From: SAR202-VII-2 sp965263165
GTDB taxonomy: Bacteria > Chloroflexota > Dehalococcoidia > Lucifugimonadales > SAR202-VII-2
Direction of reading: 5' to 3'
NCBI GenBank assembly: GCA_965263165.1
Contig: OZ253584.1
Span: 1,178,001 to 1,242,000, forward strand
DNA length: 64,000 bases
The position numbers were made by a program, and so were the translations under genes. Of the stretch, positions 49,971 through 58,524 are shown piece after piece. Position 1 is the stretch's first letter. Each line of letters starts with the position of its first letter. A model generated the notes under the pieces. That model made no database searches. It was not told the DNA's origin and saw only the letters and a list, made by a program, of their open reading frames with translations.

Positions 49971-50639
49971 GTGACTGCATCGCTGGTTGAACGCATCGAC
50001 GCGCGAATCGAGGGGAAGAGCCTGTTGGGCCACAGCTTCTACCAGGCCTGGCAAGCCGGCCGGCTGACGCCGGAGGACCTGCGGGTGTACGCCGCACAGT
50101 ACCACCACTTCGAAGCCAACTTCCCCACCATTCTCAGCGCCATCCACAGCCGCTGCGACGACTCCTCGGTCCGGCAGGCCATCCTCTCCAACCTCTGGGA
50201 CGAGGAGCACGGCAGCCGCAATCACCCGGCCCTCTGGATCCAGTTCGCCGAGGCGCTGGGCTTGACCGCCGAGCAGGTCCGCGCTGCCGACCTGCTGCCG
50301 GAGACGGCGGCGCTCGTGGATACGCTGCGGGACATCGCTGAGCGCGGGACTTACCAGGACGGACTTGCCGCTATCTATGCCTATGAGCGCCAGCTCCCCG
50401 CCGTCGCCGAGACGAAGGAACGGGGCCTGAAGGAGTTCTACGGCCTGGACAGCCGGGAGGCCACAGAGTTCTTCACCCTTCACCGGGAGATCGACCTCGT
50501 TCACGCCGCCGCTGAAGCGGACGCTCTTGCGGCCACGACCGCAGACGAGGCGGCTATCGAGGAGGCCGCCCAGCGCTCGCTGGACGCCTGGTGGGGTTTC
50601 CTGGACGGGGTCGAGCGGGTGCGCTGCGCCGCCAACTAA
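49971..50639 (+). CDS. CADD/PqqC-family heme-oxygenase-fold protein, probable p-aminobenzoate synthase
   Basis: Product of 222 residues. It aligns with Chlamydia CADD with a constant offset of three. CADD dimetal ligands E81, H88, E142, H174, D178 and H181 correspond to E78, H85, E139, H171, D175 and H178, and Lys152 and Tyr27 correspond to K149 and Y24. CADD is reported to make p-aminobenzoate by sacrificing its own Tyr with Lys as amino donor. Keeping all these residues suggests the same folate-related role here. The GTG at 49971 has AAGGAGG upstream. It sits 20 bp after pheS, probably in the same transcript. Confidence 0.75.
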   Translation: MTASLVERIDARIEGKSLLGHSFYQAWQAGRLTPEDLRVYAAQYHHFEANFPTILSAIHSRCDDSSVRQAILSNLWDEEHGSRNHPALWIQFAEALGLTAEQVRAADLLPETAALVDTLRDIAERGTYQDGLAAIYAYERQLPAVAETKERGLKEFYGLDSREATEFFTLHREIDLVHAAAEADALAATTADEAAIEEAAQRSLDAWWGFLDGVERVRCAAN

Positions 50640-50640
50640 C

Positions 50641-50691
50641 GCTCCTCGAAAAGACGAGGAGCGGCCCCAGCCGCCTATGGCGGCTGGGGCC
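50641..50691 (+). terminator. Two consecutive hairpins after the CADD-like gene
   Basis: Hairpin 1: GCTCCTCG / CGAGGAGC around AAAAGA (50641-50662). Hairpin 2: 13-bp perfect stem GGCCCCAGCCGCC / GGCGGCTGGGGCC around TAT (50663-50691). No clear U tract follows. They probably end the pheS transcript or reduce readthrough into pheT. Confidence 0.65.
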
Positions 50692-50884
50692 TCGTTGCGC
50701 TTCACCGCCCCGAGGTTCCCTCCATGAGGAAACCTGCGGCCTCCGGGCCTGGCGCGAGAGCAGCGCGCCAACTCCGGCCCGGGCAGCCCATGTCTCACTT
50801 GAACAAGGTCTACCCCTGGGCGGGCGCTAGGGGTCTGGGCCTTGGGCCGCGTCGCCACCGCTCTGGCGGAATACGTAGCAGGCG

Positions 50885-50890
50885 ATATAA
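50885..50890 (+). promoter_or_regulatory. TATAAT box upstream of pheT
   Basis: A perfect TATAAT 32 bp before the pheT start, but without a good -35 match. It is consistent with pheT having its own promoter after the hairpins. Confidence 0.4.
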
Positions 50891-50921
50891 TGGGCGAAAT
50901 CCACGAAGGCCTTCTCCACCC

Positions 50922-53342
50922 ATGCGCGTCCCCCTTTCCTGGCTGAAAGAGTACGTTCCCATCACGCTGCCGCCTGAAGACTTGGCCCACCGTCTGACGA
51001 TGGCCGGGCTCGAGGTTGGCGAGGTTGAGCACATTGGCGGGTGGGACCGGGAGCGGGTGCTCGTTGGGCTGGTCACCGCCATCGAGCCGCACCCCGGTGC
51101 CGACCGCCTGCGCCTTGCCACCGTTGACCTCGGCGGCGAGACCTGGACGGTGGTGTGCGGCGCTCCCAACGTTGCCCCTGGACAGAAGATTGCCTTTGCC
51201 AAGGAGGGCGCCCGCCTCTACAACGCCCACGCGGGCAGGGTGGAGGACCTGAAGCGAGTCAATATCCGGGGCGTCGAGTCAGCGGGGATGGTCTGTTCGG
51301 AGTTGGAGTTGGGGCTGGGCGACAGCCACGAAGGCATACTCGTGTTGCCCGAGGACTCCCCGGTGGGCGCGCCTTTGGCGGACCTGCTGGGGGATGTCGT
51401 GCTGGACATCGAGGTCACGGCCAACCGCCCGGACTGTCTGTCGGTTCTCGGCGTGGCTCGCGAGGTGGCTGCCCTAACCGGACAGAGGGTCGTCGAGCCG
51501 GATCTGTCGCACCACGAATCCGGGGATGCCATCGACGGCCAGGCCGGGGTCGTCATCCAGGATGCGGATCTGTGCCCACGCTACACGGCGAGCCTGGTCA
51601 GGGGCGTAAACATCGGCCCCTCGCCGCAGTGGCTCCAGGACCGGCTCATTCTGGTGGGGCAGAGGCCCATCAACAACGTCGTCGACGTGACGAACTACGT
51701 CATGCTGGAGTACGGCCAGCCGCTGCATGCCTTCGATTTCAATGCCGTGCGGCAGCAGACCGTCGTCGTCCGGCCAGCCGGAGATGGGGAGACGCTTACG
51801 ACCATCGATGGCCAGGAGCACAAGCTGTCCTCCCCCATGCTGATCATTGCCGACCCCGAGCGGGGAGTGGGTCTGGCCGGGGTGATGGGCGGCGCGAACT
51901 CGGAGATGACAGAGGCCACCACCGACGTCCTTGTGGAGTCGGCCAATTTCCATCCCACGAACACTCGGCTCACCGCCCGCGGTCTGGGAATCCGCACGGA
52001 AGCCTCCCTGCGATTCGAGAAGGGCCTGGGCCCGGACTTGCCGCCGTTGGCCCTCCGCCGCGCCACGCAGTTGATTCTCGAGCTTGCGGGCGGCAAAGCG
52101 GCCAAGGGCATCATCGATGCCTACCCTGGGCGCAAGCAACCCGCGTCCATCACGCTGTCCATGGCTCGAGTGGGCAGAGTGCTGGGCGCCGGCATCGAGC
52201 AGGCGCTGGCGGAGGAGACCCTGACGGCCCTCGGTTTCACGGTGAGCAGTGACGGCAGCGGGTCGGGCGGAAGCGGGTCGATTGAAGTAACGCCACCCTA
52301 CTGGCGCACCGACGTCACCATCCCCGAGGACTTGGTGGAGGAAGTGGCCCGGATTACCGGGTACGACCGCATACCGGCGACGCCATTGACCGGCTCGCTG
52401 GCGGCGCGGCGTCCTCAACCCTGGCGGGACCTGCGCGAGCGGTTGAGGGACCTGCTCGTGGAGGCGGGGATGCAGGAGACCATCTCCTATACGCTGGTGT
52501 CCGGCAATGCCCTGGAAAGGCTTGGGTTCGAGGCGCATTCGGCGTTGAGGGTAGCCAACCCCATGAGCCAGGAGCAGGAGTACCTGCGAACCAGTCTCCG
52601 AGCCAGCCTTCTGTCCAGCTTGGCCGCCAATCTGCGCCGCTCTCCGGAGGCTGGGCTGCGGCTCTTTGAGATTGGGCGGGTCTATGTGCCGCGGGACGGC
52701 GATCTTCCCCGCGAAATCGAGAAGGCGGTCGGCGTGCTGGCCGGGCCCCGTTCGACGCTTTCCTGGGGATCGTCTGGCGAGGAGACGCTGGACTTCTTCG
52801 ACGCCAAGGGGGTCATGGAAGCCGCCCTGGCCCAGCTCTCGGCGGCAGCGGTCTTCCAGCCAGCCACCGACCCGGCGCTGCATCCCGGCCGCACCGCTGC
52901 CGTGCTCGTAAACGGTGAGCAGGTTGGCGTTGTGGGAGAGGTTCACCCGGCGGTGCTGGAGCGGTTCGACGCGCCTGCTGAGCGGGCCGCCCTGTTTGAA
53001 TTGGACATCGAGGCGTTGCTTGCCGCCCTGCCGGAGGGGACGCGGCGCTTTGAGTCGATCTCGCGCTTCCCCGACACGCTGCGCGACCTTGCCCTGATCG
53101 TGGACGTCAGCGTGTCTGCGGAGGAGGTCAGGAGGCGCATCGAGGGGCATCCGCTGGTGCGCCAAGCCATCCTCTTTGACGTGTACGAGGGCGACCCTAT
53201 CGAGGCGGGCAAGCGCTCGCTGGCGTACCGGGTTGTGCTCCGGGCGCCGACCCGCACCCTGAACAGCGAGGAAGTAAATCAGGCGCTGGCCAAGACGTTG
53301 CGCATCCTCCAGAACGACCTTGGGGCGACGCTGCGGGGTTGA
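50922..53342 (+). CDS. pheT: Phenylalanine--tRNA ligase beta subunit
   Basis: Product of 806 residues from ATG 50922, starting with the family-typical MRVPLSWLKEYVP. Domains in order: tRNA-binding EMAP-like (about 40-150), B3/B4 editing region, B5, the class II-like core, and the C-terminal anticodon-binding FDX-ACB domain (FPDTLRDLALIVD). An upstream in-frame reading from 50724 is not conserved and contains the TATAAT box, so it is rejected. It is separated from pheS by the CADD-like gene and two hairpins. Confidence 0.95.
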   Translation: MRVPLSWLKEYVPITLPPEDLAHRLTMAGLEVGEVEHIGGWDRERVLVGLVTAIEPHPGADRLRLATVDLGGETWTVVCGAPNVAPGQKIAFAKEGARLYNAHAGRVEDLKRVNIRGVESAGMVCSELELGLGDSHEGILVLPEDSPVGAPLADLLGDVVLDIEVTANRPDCLSVLGVAREVAALTGQRVVEPDLSHHESGDAIDGQAGVVIQDADLCPRYTASLVRGVNIGPSPQWLQDRLILVGQRPINNVVDVTNYVMLEYGQPLHAFDFNAVRQQTVVVRPAGDGETLTTIDGQEHKLSSPMLIIADPERGVGLAGVMGGANSEMTEATTDVLVESANFHPTNTRLTARGLGIRTEASLRFEKGLGPDLPPLALRRATQLILELAGGKAAKGIIDAYPGRKQPASITLSMARVGRVLGAGIEQALAEETLTALGFTVSSDGSGSGGSGSIEVTPPYWRTDVTIPEDLVEEVARITGYDRIPATPLTGSLAARRPQPWRDLRERLRDLLVEAGMQETISYTLVSGNALERLGFEAHSALRVANPMSQEQEYLRTSLRASLLSSLAANLRRSPEAGLRLFEIGRVYVPRDGDLPREIEKAVGVLAGPRSTLSWGSSGEETLDFFDAKGVMEAALAQLSAAAVFQPATDPALHPGRTAAVLVNGEQVGVVGEVHPAVLERFDAPAERAALFELDIEALLAALPEGTRRFESISRFPDTLRDLALIVDVSVSAEEVRRRIEGHPLVRQAILFDVYEGDPIEAGKRSLAYRVVLRAPTRTLNSEEVNQALAKTLRILQNDLGATLRG

Positions 53343-53397
53343 GAGCCGGGGCCGCGCCGAGGCAGAGGCAGCGCCGTCAACGGCCATTTCGCGCTGG

Positions 53398-53420
53398 CGG
53401 GCGGGTCCATGACCCGCCCG
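53398..53420 (+). terminator. Hairpin after pheT
   Basis: Perfect 10-bp stem CGGGCGGGTC / GACCCGCCCG around CAT, 56 bp after the pheT stop. ATTTG follows, a weak T-rich tail. Confidence 0.55.
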
Positions 53421-53453
53421 ATTTGCGTAACGCGCACTTAAGGAGAGACACCG

Positions 53454-54203
53454 ATGAGGCTTCAAGGTAAGACGGCTCTGGTAACGGGAGCGGGGCGCAA
53501 CGTTGGAAGGGCCATTGCCCTGGCATTCGCCGGTGAGGGGGCCAACGTCGTGGTCCACGGATTCAAGGACCAGGCGGCCGCTGAAGAGACCGCGCGCTTG
53601 GTGGAGAGCAGAGGTGTCAGCGCCGCCGTCGTGCTCGGCGACGTAGGCGACCAGGAGGATGTCCGGCGGTTTGTGGGGGAGGCCATTGCGGCCCTGGGCC
53701 CGGTGGACGTCTTGGCCAACAATGTGGGATTCCGGCCCAAGGAGGATACGTTGTCCATCTCGGCGGAGAGCTGGCGGCGCGTCCTGGCTTCCAATCTGGA
53801 TGGCCCTTTCTTCGTCGCTCAGGCGGTTCTGCCGGGGATGATTGAGCGGCGCTGGGGGCGGATCATCAACATTTCGGGCGGCGCGGCGTTCAACGGGGTT
53901 GTCGGTGAGCCGCACGTGAGCGCTTCCAAGGCGGGGTTGCTGGGCCTAACGCGGTCCCTGGCGCGGGAGTTCGCCAAGGACAACGTGCTGACCAACACCA
54001 TCGCGCCCGGGCTGATTCATACAGAGGATTCAGACTATCGAACGCCGGGCCGCGACTACGCTCAGATCGCCGCCGCTCAGCCCCTGGGCCGGGTCACTGA
54101 GCCGGAGGAGATTGCCGGGCTGTGCGTCTACCTTTGCGACCCGGCCCAGCAGTCGGTCAACGGGCAGACCCTGCACATCAATGGCGGGGGGTTGTTCGGC
54201 TGA
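53454..54203 (+). CDS. FabG-type SDR lacking the catalytic tyrosine
   Basis: Product of 249 residues, classical SDR. TGAGRNVGRAIA cofactor motif, NNVG (89-92), Ser141 in INISGGAA and Lys159. The usual YxxxK reads VSASK: position 155 is Val (GTG), with His154 just before it. In the family this Tyr is the proton donor, so ketoreduction by the standard mechanism is doubtful. His154 could substitute, or the protein may be non-catalytic. The C-terminus is normal (NGQTLHINGGG). AAGGAGA precedes the ATG. Confidence 0.8.
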   Translation: MRLQGKTALVTGAGRNVGRAIALAFAGEGANVVVHGFKDQAAAEETARLVESRGVSAAVVLGDVGDQEDVRRFVGEAIAALGPVDVLANNVGFRPKEDTLSISAESWRRVLASNLDGPFFVAQAVLPGMIERRWGRIINISGGAAFNGVVGEPHVSASKAGLLGLTRSLAREFAKDNVLTNTIAPGLIHTEDSDYRTPGRDYAQIAAAQPLGRVTEPEEIAGLCVYLCDPAQQSVNGQTLHINGGGLFG

Positions 54204-54325
54204 ACCGAGGCTGGGAATCCCGCCCCGGGCGGGACGAGTTCGGGACACGCGGAACCCGGCGGCTGCGCTCCGGTTGACAGGGACGGCGGGCGCAACCCAC
54301 GGGCCGTTGCTCCTGGCGGGAAACA

Positions 54326-54358
54326 GAGGGGGACGCTCTGCCGCAGAGCGTCCCCCTC
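54326..54358. terminator. Bidirectional terminator between convergent genes
   Basis: 15-bp perfect stem GAGGGGGACGCTCTG / CAGAGCGTCCCCCTC around CCG, between the SDR (stop 54203) and the BNR-repeat gene (stop at 54381). Confidence 0.8.
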
Positions 54359-54380
54359 TCTGTTGTCTCAGACTTGTGTC

Positions 54381-55421
54381 TCAGACTTGGGCGATCTTCA
54401 GTTGGTTGACGGTGGGGGTCTCCACGCTGAGCGGGGCCCAGGTTGCTCCGCCGTCGGCGCTGCTGATGATCTCCCCGCCCCGCAGGGCGCCGTAGAGGCG
54501 ATCGTTGTCTTCCTCATCGAGGTCGAGGGCGCCCATGAACTGCTTTCCCTCGCCGGGCAGGGCGCCTTCAATGGCCTCCCAGGTCTTCCCGGCGTCCTCG
54601 GAGCGCACGAGGACGGTCTCAGCGCCGCTTGGTCGTTCCCACTCCGGCGGCTCGCCCAGGGCCAGCGAGGCGAACAGGACGTCGGGGTTCCGGGGATGGC
54701 GGACCATCGGGTCAGAGTACGTGTGAGCGAACTCCATGGCCGTGGGAGTCCAGGATTCGCCGGCGTCCTCGCTGCGATAGAGGGCCCTTCCGGCGACCTT
54801 GCCTCCGCGGCTCTGGTAGCCCCCAGTGGCGATGACCATTTCCGTTGTCCTGACGGGATTCATGGCGATGGAGTGAACGTCGGCGTCGAGGCCTTTGTCC
54901 AGAAGCCTCCACGTGGCGCCGCCGTCCTGGCTCTTGAGCATGTAGCCCACCTGGAGGGCGACGTACATGGTGTTGGGGTCGTCAGGGTTAATGACGATGT
55001 CCCGGAGGTGGGGCTCGATGGCCCTGGTGGGGAAAACGACGGACTCCACCGAGGGGATCGCCCAAATCGAGTCGCAGGTCGTCCAAGTCTCGCCGGCGTT
55101 CCTGCTCACATAGAGGTCTATGGGCTCGTTGCCCACGTAAACGGTGTTGGGATCGTGGGGGTGAAGCTTGAGGCCCCGCACCTTGCCGGGACCCTTCTTC
55201 CCATAGGAAGGCTTGTCCCAGGATTGCCCTGAGTCCTCGCTGAGCCACACGCCATTGCCCAGGGTTCCGGCGTAGACGCGGTTGGGCGACGTTGGGTCGA
55301 CGGCGACCTTCGAAATGGACCACCCCTGAAGTCCGCGGCCCTCCACTGACCACTCCCCGTTTTTGGCCAGGGTCACCATGCCGTTGCTGGTTCCGAGATA
55401 CATCCTTTTGGACACTGTCAT
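54381..55421 (-). CDS. BNR/sortilin-like beta-propeller protein
   Basis: Product of 346 residues without a signal peptide. Repeated blade motifs SEDSGQSW, SRNAGETW, SQDGGATW, SEDAGESW and SEDAGKTW alternate with PNTVYVG-like strands. This is the Asp-box (BNR) propeller pattern seen in sialidase-like, YCF48 and VPS10 proteins. No sialidase catalytic residues can be assigned, so a binding or scaffold role is as likely as hydrolysis. It ends at a shared terminator; the CoA-transferase gene lies downstream of its start on the same strand but 149 bp away. Confidence 0.75.
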   Translation of the reverse strand: MTVSKRMYLGTSNGMVTLAKNGEWSVEGRGLQGWSISKVAVDPTSPNRVYAGTLGNGVWLSEDSGQSWDKPSYGKKGPGKVRGLKLHPHDPNTVYVGNEPIDLYVSRNAGETWTTCDSIWAIPSVESVVFPTRAIEPHLRDIVINPDDPNTMYVALQVGYMLKSQDGGATWRLLDKGLDADVHSIAMNPVRTTEMVIATGGYQSRGGKVAGRALYRSEDAGESWTPTAMEFAHTYSDPMVRHPRNPDVLFASLALGEPPEWERPSGAETVLVRSEDAGKTWEAIEGALPGEGKQFMGALDLDEEDNDRLYGALRGGEIISSADGGATWAPLSVETPTVNQLKIAQV

Positions 55422-55570
55422 GGCAGCCTCCTCTCCTAGATACTGTCGTTGCGTCTCTGAAATCGGCCCATTTCGCGGGATTGTGCTCCTTTATCGATGC
55501 GGTGTAAAGGGTTGGATGGGGCCATGTTTTTCAGCCCGGCGGGGTGGTGCCGGGGCAAGGGCGGCCCGGC

Positions 55571-56779
55571 CTACTCGGGGATGACGCCCCGCTCCTTGAG
55601 CCGCTCCAGCTCCTCCCATTCGTAGGCGCCGACATCCAGGAGGACCTCTTCCGTGTTCTGGCCCAGCTCCGGCGCCGGCCCCTGGACGGTGGTCGGGTTC
55701 TGCCGGAAACGGACAGGGCTGTTGACAAGCGGCAACGTCGAGCCGTCGCCGCTTGTGGTCTCTGTGAAGAACTCGTTGGCGAGGGCCTGGGGGTCGGAGA
55801 CGGTCTCTATGACGCGCTGCACGCGCCCGCCGACGAGGTCGAAGTCCTTGAAGCGCTGCTCCCACTCGGCGCGCGGACGTCTGGCTATGACTTCTCCGAT
55901 GACGGCAACCAGCGTTTCGGAGTGCTGCTCCCGGTTGGCGTGAGAGTCGAAGCGGGGGTCGTCTGCGAGGTCCGGGCGTTCGAGGGCCTGGCAGAACCGG
56001 GGCCAGAACCGGTCGGACTGGAGCATGACCATCTGGAACCACAGATCATCGCTGGTGCGGTAGGTGTTCCAAAGGGGGTTGCGGGCGCGCGCGGGGTTTG
56101 TGTGGGGCACCTCGGCCCCGAAGGACAGCGCCGCCTGCACGTCCATGCCGATGGCCCACACCGCTGAGTGGTAGAGGGAGAAATGGACCTCCTGGCCCAC
56201 GCCGGTGCGCTCCCGGTGGAAGAGAGCTGCGCTGAGGCCCGCGGCGATGACCATGGACGTGGAGTTGTCGCCAATCCCGGGCCGGGCGGGGCGAGGAGGG
56301 CGGCCGGGCTCGCTGACGCGCTCCATGATGCCGGAACGCGCCCAATAGGCGGAGTAGTCGTAGCCAGGCAGATGGCGGTCGGGGCCGTCGTGGCCGTAAC
56401 CGGTGAGCAGGCCGTAGACCAGCCGGGGATTCACCTGGCGCAGGGCCGGGTAGTCGAGGCGAAACCGCTCCAGCACCTGAAGCTCTAGGTTGGTGAGCAG
56501 CACGTCGGCGGAGGCGGCGAGCCGGTGGAGGACGGCCTGTCCCTCTTTAGTGCGCAGGTTGAGGGCGACGCTCTTCTTGCCGCGATTGAGGAGTTGCCAC
56601 CAGCAGTCCCCTCCCACGAACCCCTCGATGGAGTTGAAGCCGCGGATGGCGTCGCCGCCGTCGGGGTTTTCAACCTTGATGACCTCGGCGCCCCAGTCGG
56701 CCATGACGGCGCAGGCGCTGGGCGCAGCGACCCAGGTCGCCACCTCCAGAATACGCACCCCATCCAGAATTCCTGCCAC
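55571..56779 (-). CDS. Class III (CaiB/BaiF) CoA-transferase
   Basis: Product of 402 residues from the GTG at 56779. N-terminal ILDGVRILEVATWVAAPSA, GAEVIKVENPDGGDAIRG, NRGKKSVALNL, then GYGHDGPDRHLPGYD, whose last Asp is the family catalytic residue. It moves CoA between carboxylic acids. The exact acids are not predictable. A longer frame reaches ATG 56920 but overlaps the bicupin 3 promoter area. It is divergent from bicupin 3, so the two could share regulation. Confidence 0.85.
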   Translation of the reverse strand: MAGILDGVRILEVATWVAAPSACAVMADWGAEVIKVENPDGGDAIRGFNSIEGFVGGDCWWQLLNRGKKSVALNLRTKEGQAVLHRLAASADVLLTNLELQVLERFRLDYPALRQVNPRLVYGLLTGYGHDGPDRHLPGYDYSAYWARSGIMERVSEPGRPPRPARPGIGDNSTSMVIAAGLSAALFHRERTGVGQEVHFSLYHSAVWAIGMDVQAALSFGAEVPHTNPARARNPLWNTYRTSDDLWFQMVMLQSDRFWPRFCQALERPDLADDPRFDSHANREQHSETLVAVIGEVIARRPRAEWEQRFKDFDLVGGRVQRVIETVSDPQALANEFFTETTSGDGSTLPLVNSPVRFRQNPTTVQGPAPELGQNTEEVLLDVGAYEWEELERLKERGVIPE

Positions 56780-56936
56780 GGGCCACCCCCAGCGAAGGCG
56801 CGAGTTCGACCATCCTACCCAGCCCCCAAGGCGAGCGTCAACGCGCGCGGCTCGCCCCCGGAGGGGCTTTGTTGTAGAATAATCGGCGGCGACTTCGCCC
56901 CAGCCTGAACAGCGATTCACTCGAGGAGGAGCTACA

Positions 56937-58073
56937 GTGGTGACTCACACGCGACCACCGGAAGACGATACGGCGCCGATTAACGCGCCGGTTATGGACT
57001 ACGTCATCGCCTACGACGACTGGATTGAGAAACAGGGCGTGCCAGTCGTCCGCGGGTTCTACATCGAGGACATGAAGGAAGTGGAAGTGGGGCCCTGGGC
57101 TCGCCGGGGCTGCAACGGCGCCATCGTCATCCTGGAGGGGACCGGCGGCGTGAACGACACCCACGTCATCGAAATCCCGCCCGGCGGCTCCGTGAACCCG
57201 GAGAAGCACATGTACGAGGAAATGCTCTACGTGCTGTCCGGCCGCGGCGCGGCGTCGGTGTGGGTCGACGAAAGCAGGAAGCAGACGTTCGAGTGGGGCA
57301 CCGGGGCGGTGTTCTCCATCCCGCTGAACGCCTGGTCGGAGTTCCACAACGGCAGCGGAACGGAGCCGGCCCGGCTCATGTCGGTGACGAACCTTCCCAC
57401 CGTCATGAACATGTTCCACAACGAAGATTTCGTGTACAGCAACCCCTTCAACTTCGCCGACCGCTTTTCGGGCGAGGACGACTACTTCAGCGGCGGCGGC
57501 AGGATGTTCAAGAGCCGCATCTGGGAGACCAACTTCGTTGCCGACGCCCGCAGCACCAAGCTCTACTCCTGGAAGGAGCGGGGCGCGGGCGGTTCGAACA
57601 TCTTCTTCGAGTTGGCGCAGAACAGCATGGGCGCCCACATATCGCAGTTCCCGGTGAGCACGTACAAGAAGGGACACCGTCACGGCCCCGGCGCCCACGT
57701 CATCATCGTGGACGGCGACGGATATTCGCTCCTCTGGCGCGAGGGTGACGATGAGCGGCTCCGCTGCGACTGGAAGCCCGGCAGCGTGATTGTGCCGCCG
57801 GAGCATTGGTTCCACGAGCACTTCAACCCCGGCACGCGTCCCGCCCGCTACCTGGCCCTGCGGTTCACGGGCCGCCGGTTCATTCAGCCGGGCGCCTACA
57901 GCGGCGCCGAGGGCGCCGACGTCAGCGTCAAGCAGGGTGGCTGGCAAATCGAGTACGAAGACGAGGATCCGGCCATCCACGGCGAGTTCGAGGCCGAGTT
58001 GGCCCGGAACGGTGCCGTATGCCGTATGCAGGGCATGATTCCCACGTGCACCGGCGAAACCTTGGGTGGGTGA
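56937..58073 (+). CDS. Bicupin protein 3
   Basis: Product of 378 residues. First barrel has PEKHMYEEMLYVLSGRG (ExH form), second has KKGHRHGPGAHVIIVDGDG (HxH kept), with a late His in WFHEHFN. It aligns with bicupins 1 and 2 throughout. GTG at 56937 is taken as start, with GAGGAGG 7 bases upstream; the following codon is also GTG. It lies divergent to a class III CoA-transferase, suggesting a role in acyl or aromatic acid breakdown, but the substrate is unknown. Confidence 0.75.
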   Translation: MVTHTRPPEDDTAPINAPVMDYVIAYDDWIEKQGVPVVRGFYIEDMKEVEVGPWARRGCNGAIVILEGTGGVNDTHVIEIPPGGSVNPEKHMYEEMLYVLSGRGAASVWVDESRKQTFEWGTGAVFSIPLNAWSEFHNGSGTEPARLMSVTNLPTVMNMFHNEDFVYSNPFNFADRFSGEDDYFSGGGRMFKSRIWETNFVADARSTKLYSWKERGAGGSNIFFELAQNSMGAHISQFPVSTYKKGHRHGPGAHVIIVDGDGYSLLWREGDDERLRCDWKPGSVIVPPEHWFHEHFNPGTRPARYLALRFTGRRFIQPGAYSGAEGADVSVKQGGWQIEYEDEDPAIHGEFEAELARNGAVCRMQGMIPTCTGETLGG

Positions 58074-58105
58074 GGCCCGGCCTCGTCCCTGAGTCCGCGA
58101 AGCTG

Positions 58106-58137
58106 AGGAGCCCCGCCCCAAGAACGGCGGGGCTCCT
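58106..58137 (+). terminator. Terminator of bicupin 3
   Basis: 12-bp perfect stem AGGAGCCCCGCC / GGCGGGGCTCCT around an 8-nt loop, followed by GCTTTG, 32 bp after the stop. Confidence 0.75.
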
Positions 58138-58217
58138 GCTTTGTTGACGCCTCCTGGGGGCTATGCTACGGTGCTTCCCGTAGAACTCTTCGGACCTTAA
58201 AACACTTCTCAGTACCA

Positions 58218-58375
58218 TTCTAGGTGGCCCACACGGGCAGAATAGGGAAGTGGGTGAAAATCCCACGCGGCCGCGCCACTGTGAGCGGGTAGCCGCCGGC
58301 ACAAACGCCACTGACCATCAGGTCGGGAAGGCGCCGGTCAGGCGATGATCCGCAAGCCAGGAGACCTGCCTAGAA
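58218..58375 (+). ncRNA. Cobalamin riboswitch
   Basis: Closing stem TTCTAGG (58218-58224) pairs with CCTAGAA (58369-58375). Inside are the B12-box signatures GGGTGAAAATCCCACGCGG, CCGCGCCACTGTGAGCGGG and GCAAGCCAGGAGACCTGCC. It is 150 bases upstream of btuF, with an intrinsic terminator between (58463-58499), so B12 binding probably ends transcription early. Confidence 0.95.
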
Positions 58376-58462
58376 CTTTGCCGGGTGCTGCTCCTCGCGT
58401 TGGGGGGCGCCTGGAGATTGGGTTTCGGCAGGTCGGCTGCCTCCCTCCCTCTCTCGTGGCAC

Positions 58463-58499
58463 GCCTCCCCGCGTTGAGCTTGGCTCCCGGGGAGGTTTT
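58463..58499 (+). terminator. Intrinsic terminator downstream of the B12 aptamer
   Basis: CCTCCCCG (58464-58471) and CGGGGAGG (58488-58495) form the stem, with an inner GAGC/GCTC, followed by TTTTC. Placed between aptamer and btuF, as expected for transcriptional attenuation. Confidence 0.8.
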
Positions 58500-58524
58500 C
58501 TGTGTCCCGCGCGAAGGAGGATTC

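Noticed and set aside
51474..53915. 813-codon minus-strand open frame opposite pheT
   Set aside because: It is the complement of pheT and the start of the SDR gene, with no family pattern or start signal.
58345..58524. N-terminal extension of btuF into the riboswitch
   Set aside because: The frame is open, but the bases are explained by the aptamer and terminator, and a lipoprotein signal peptide with a strong ribosome-binding site starts at 58525.
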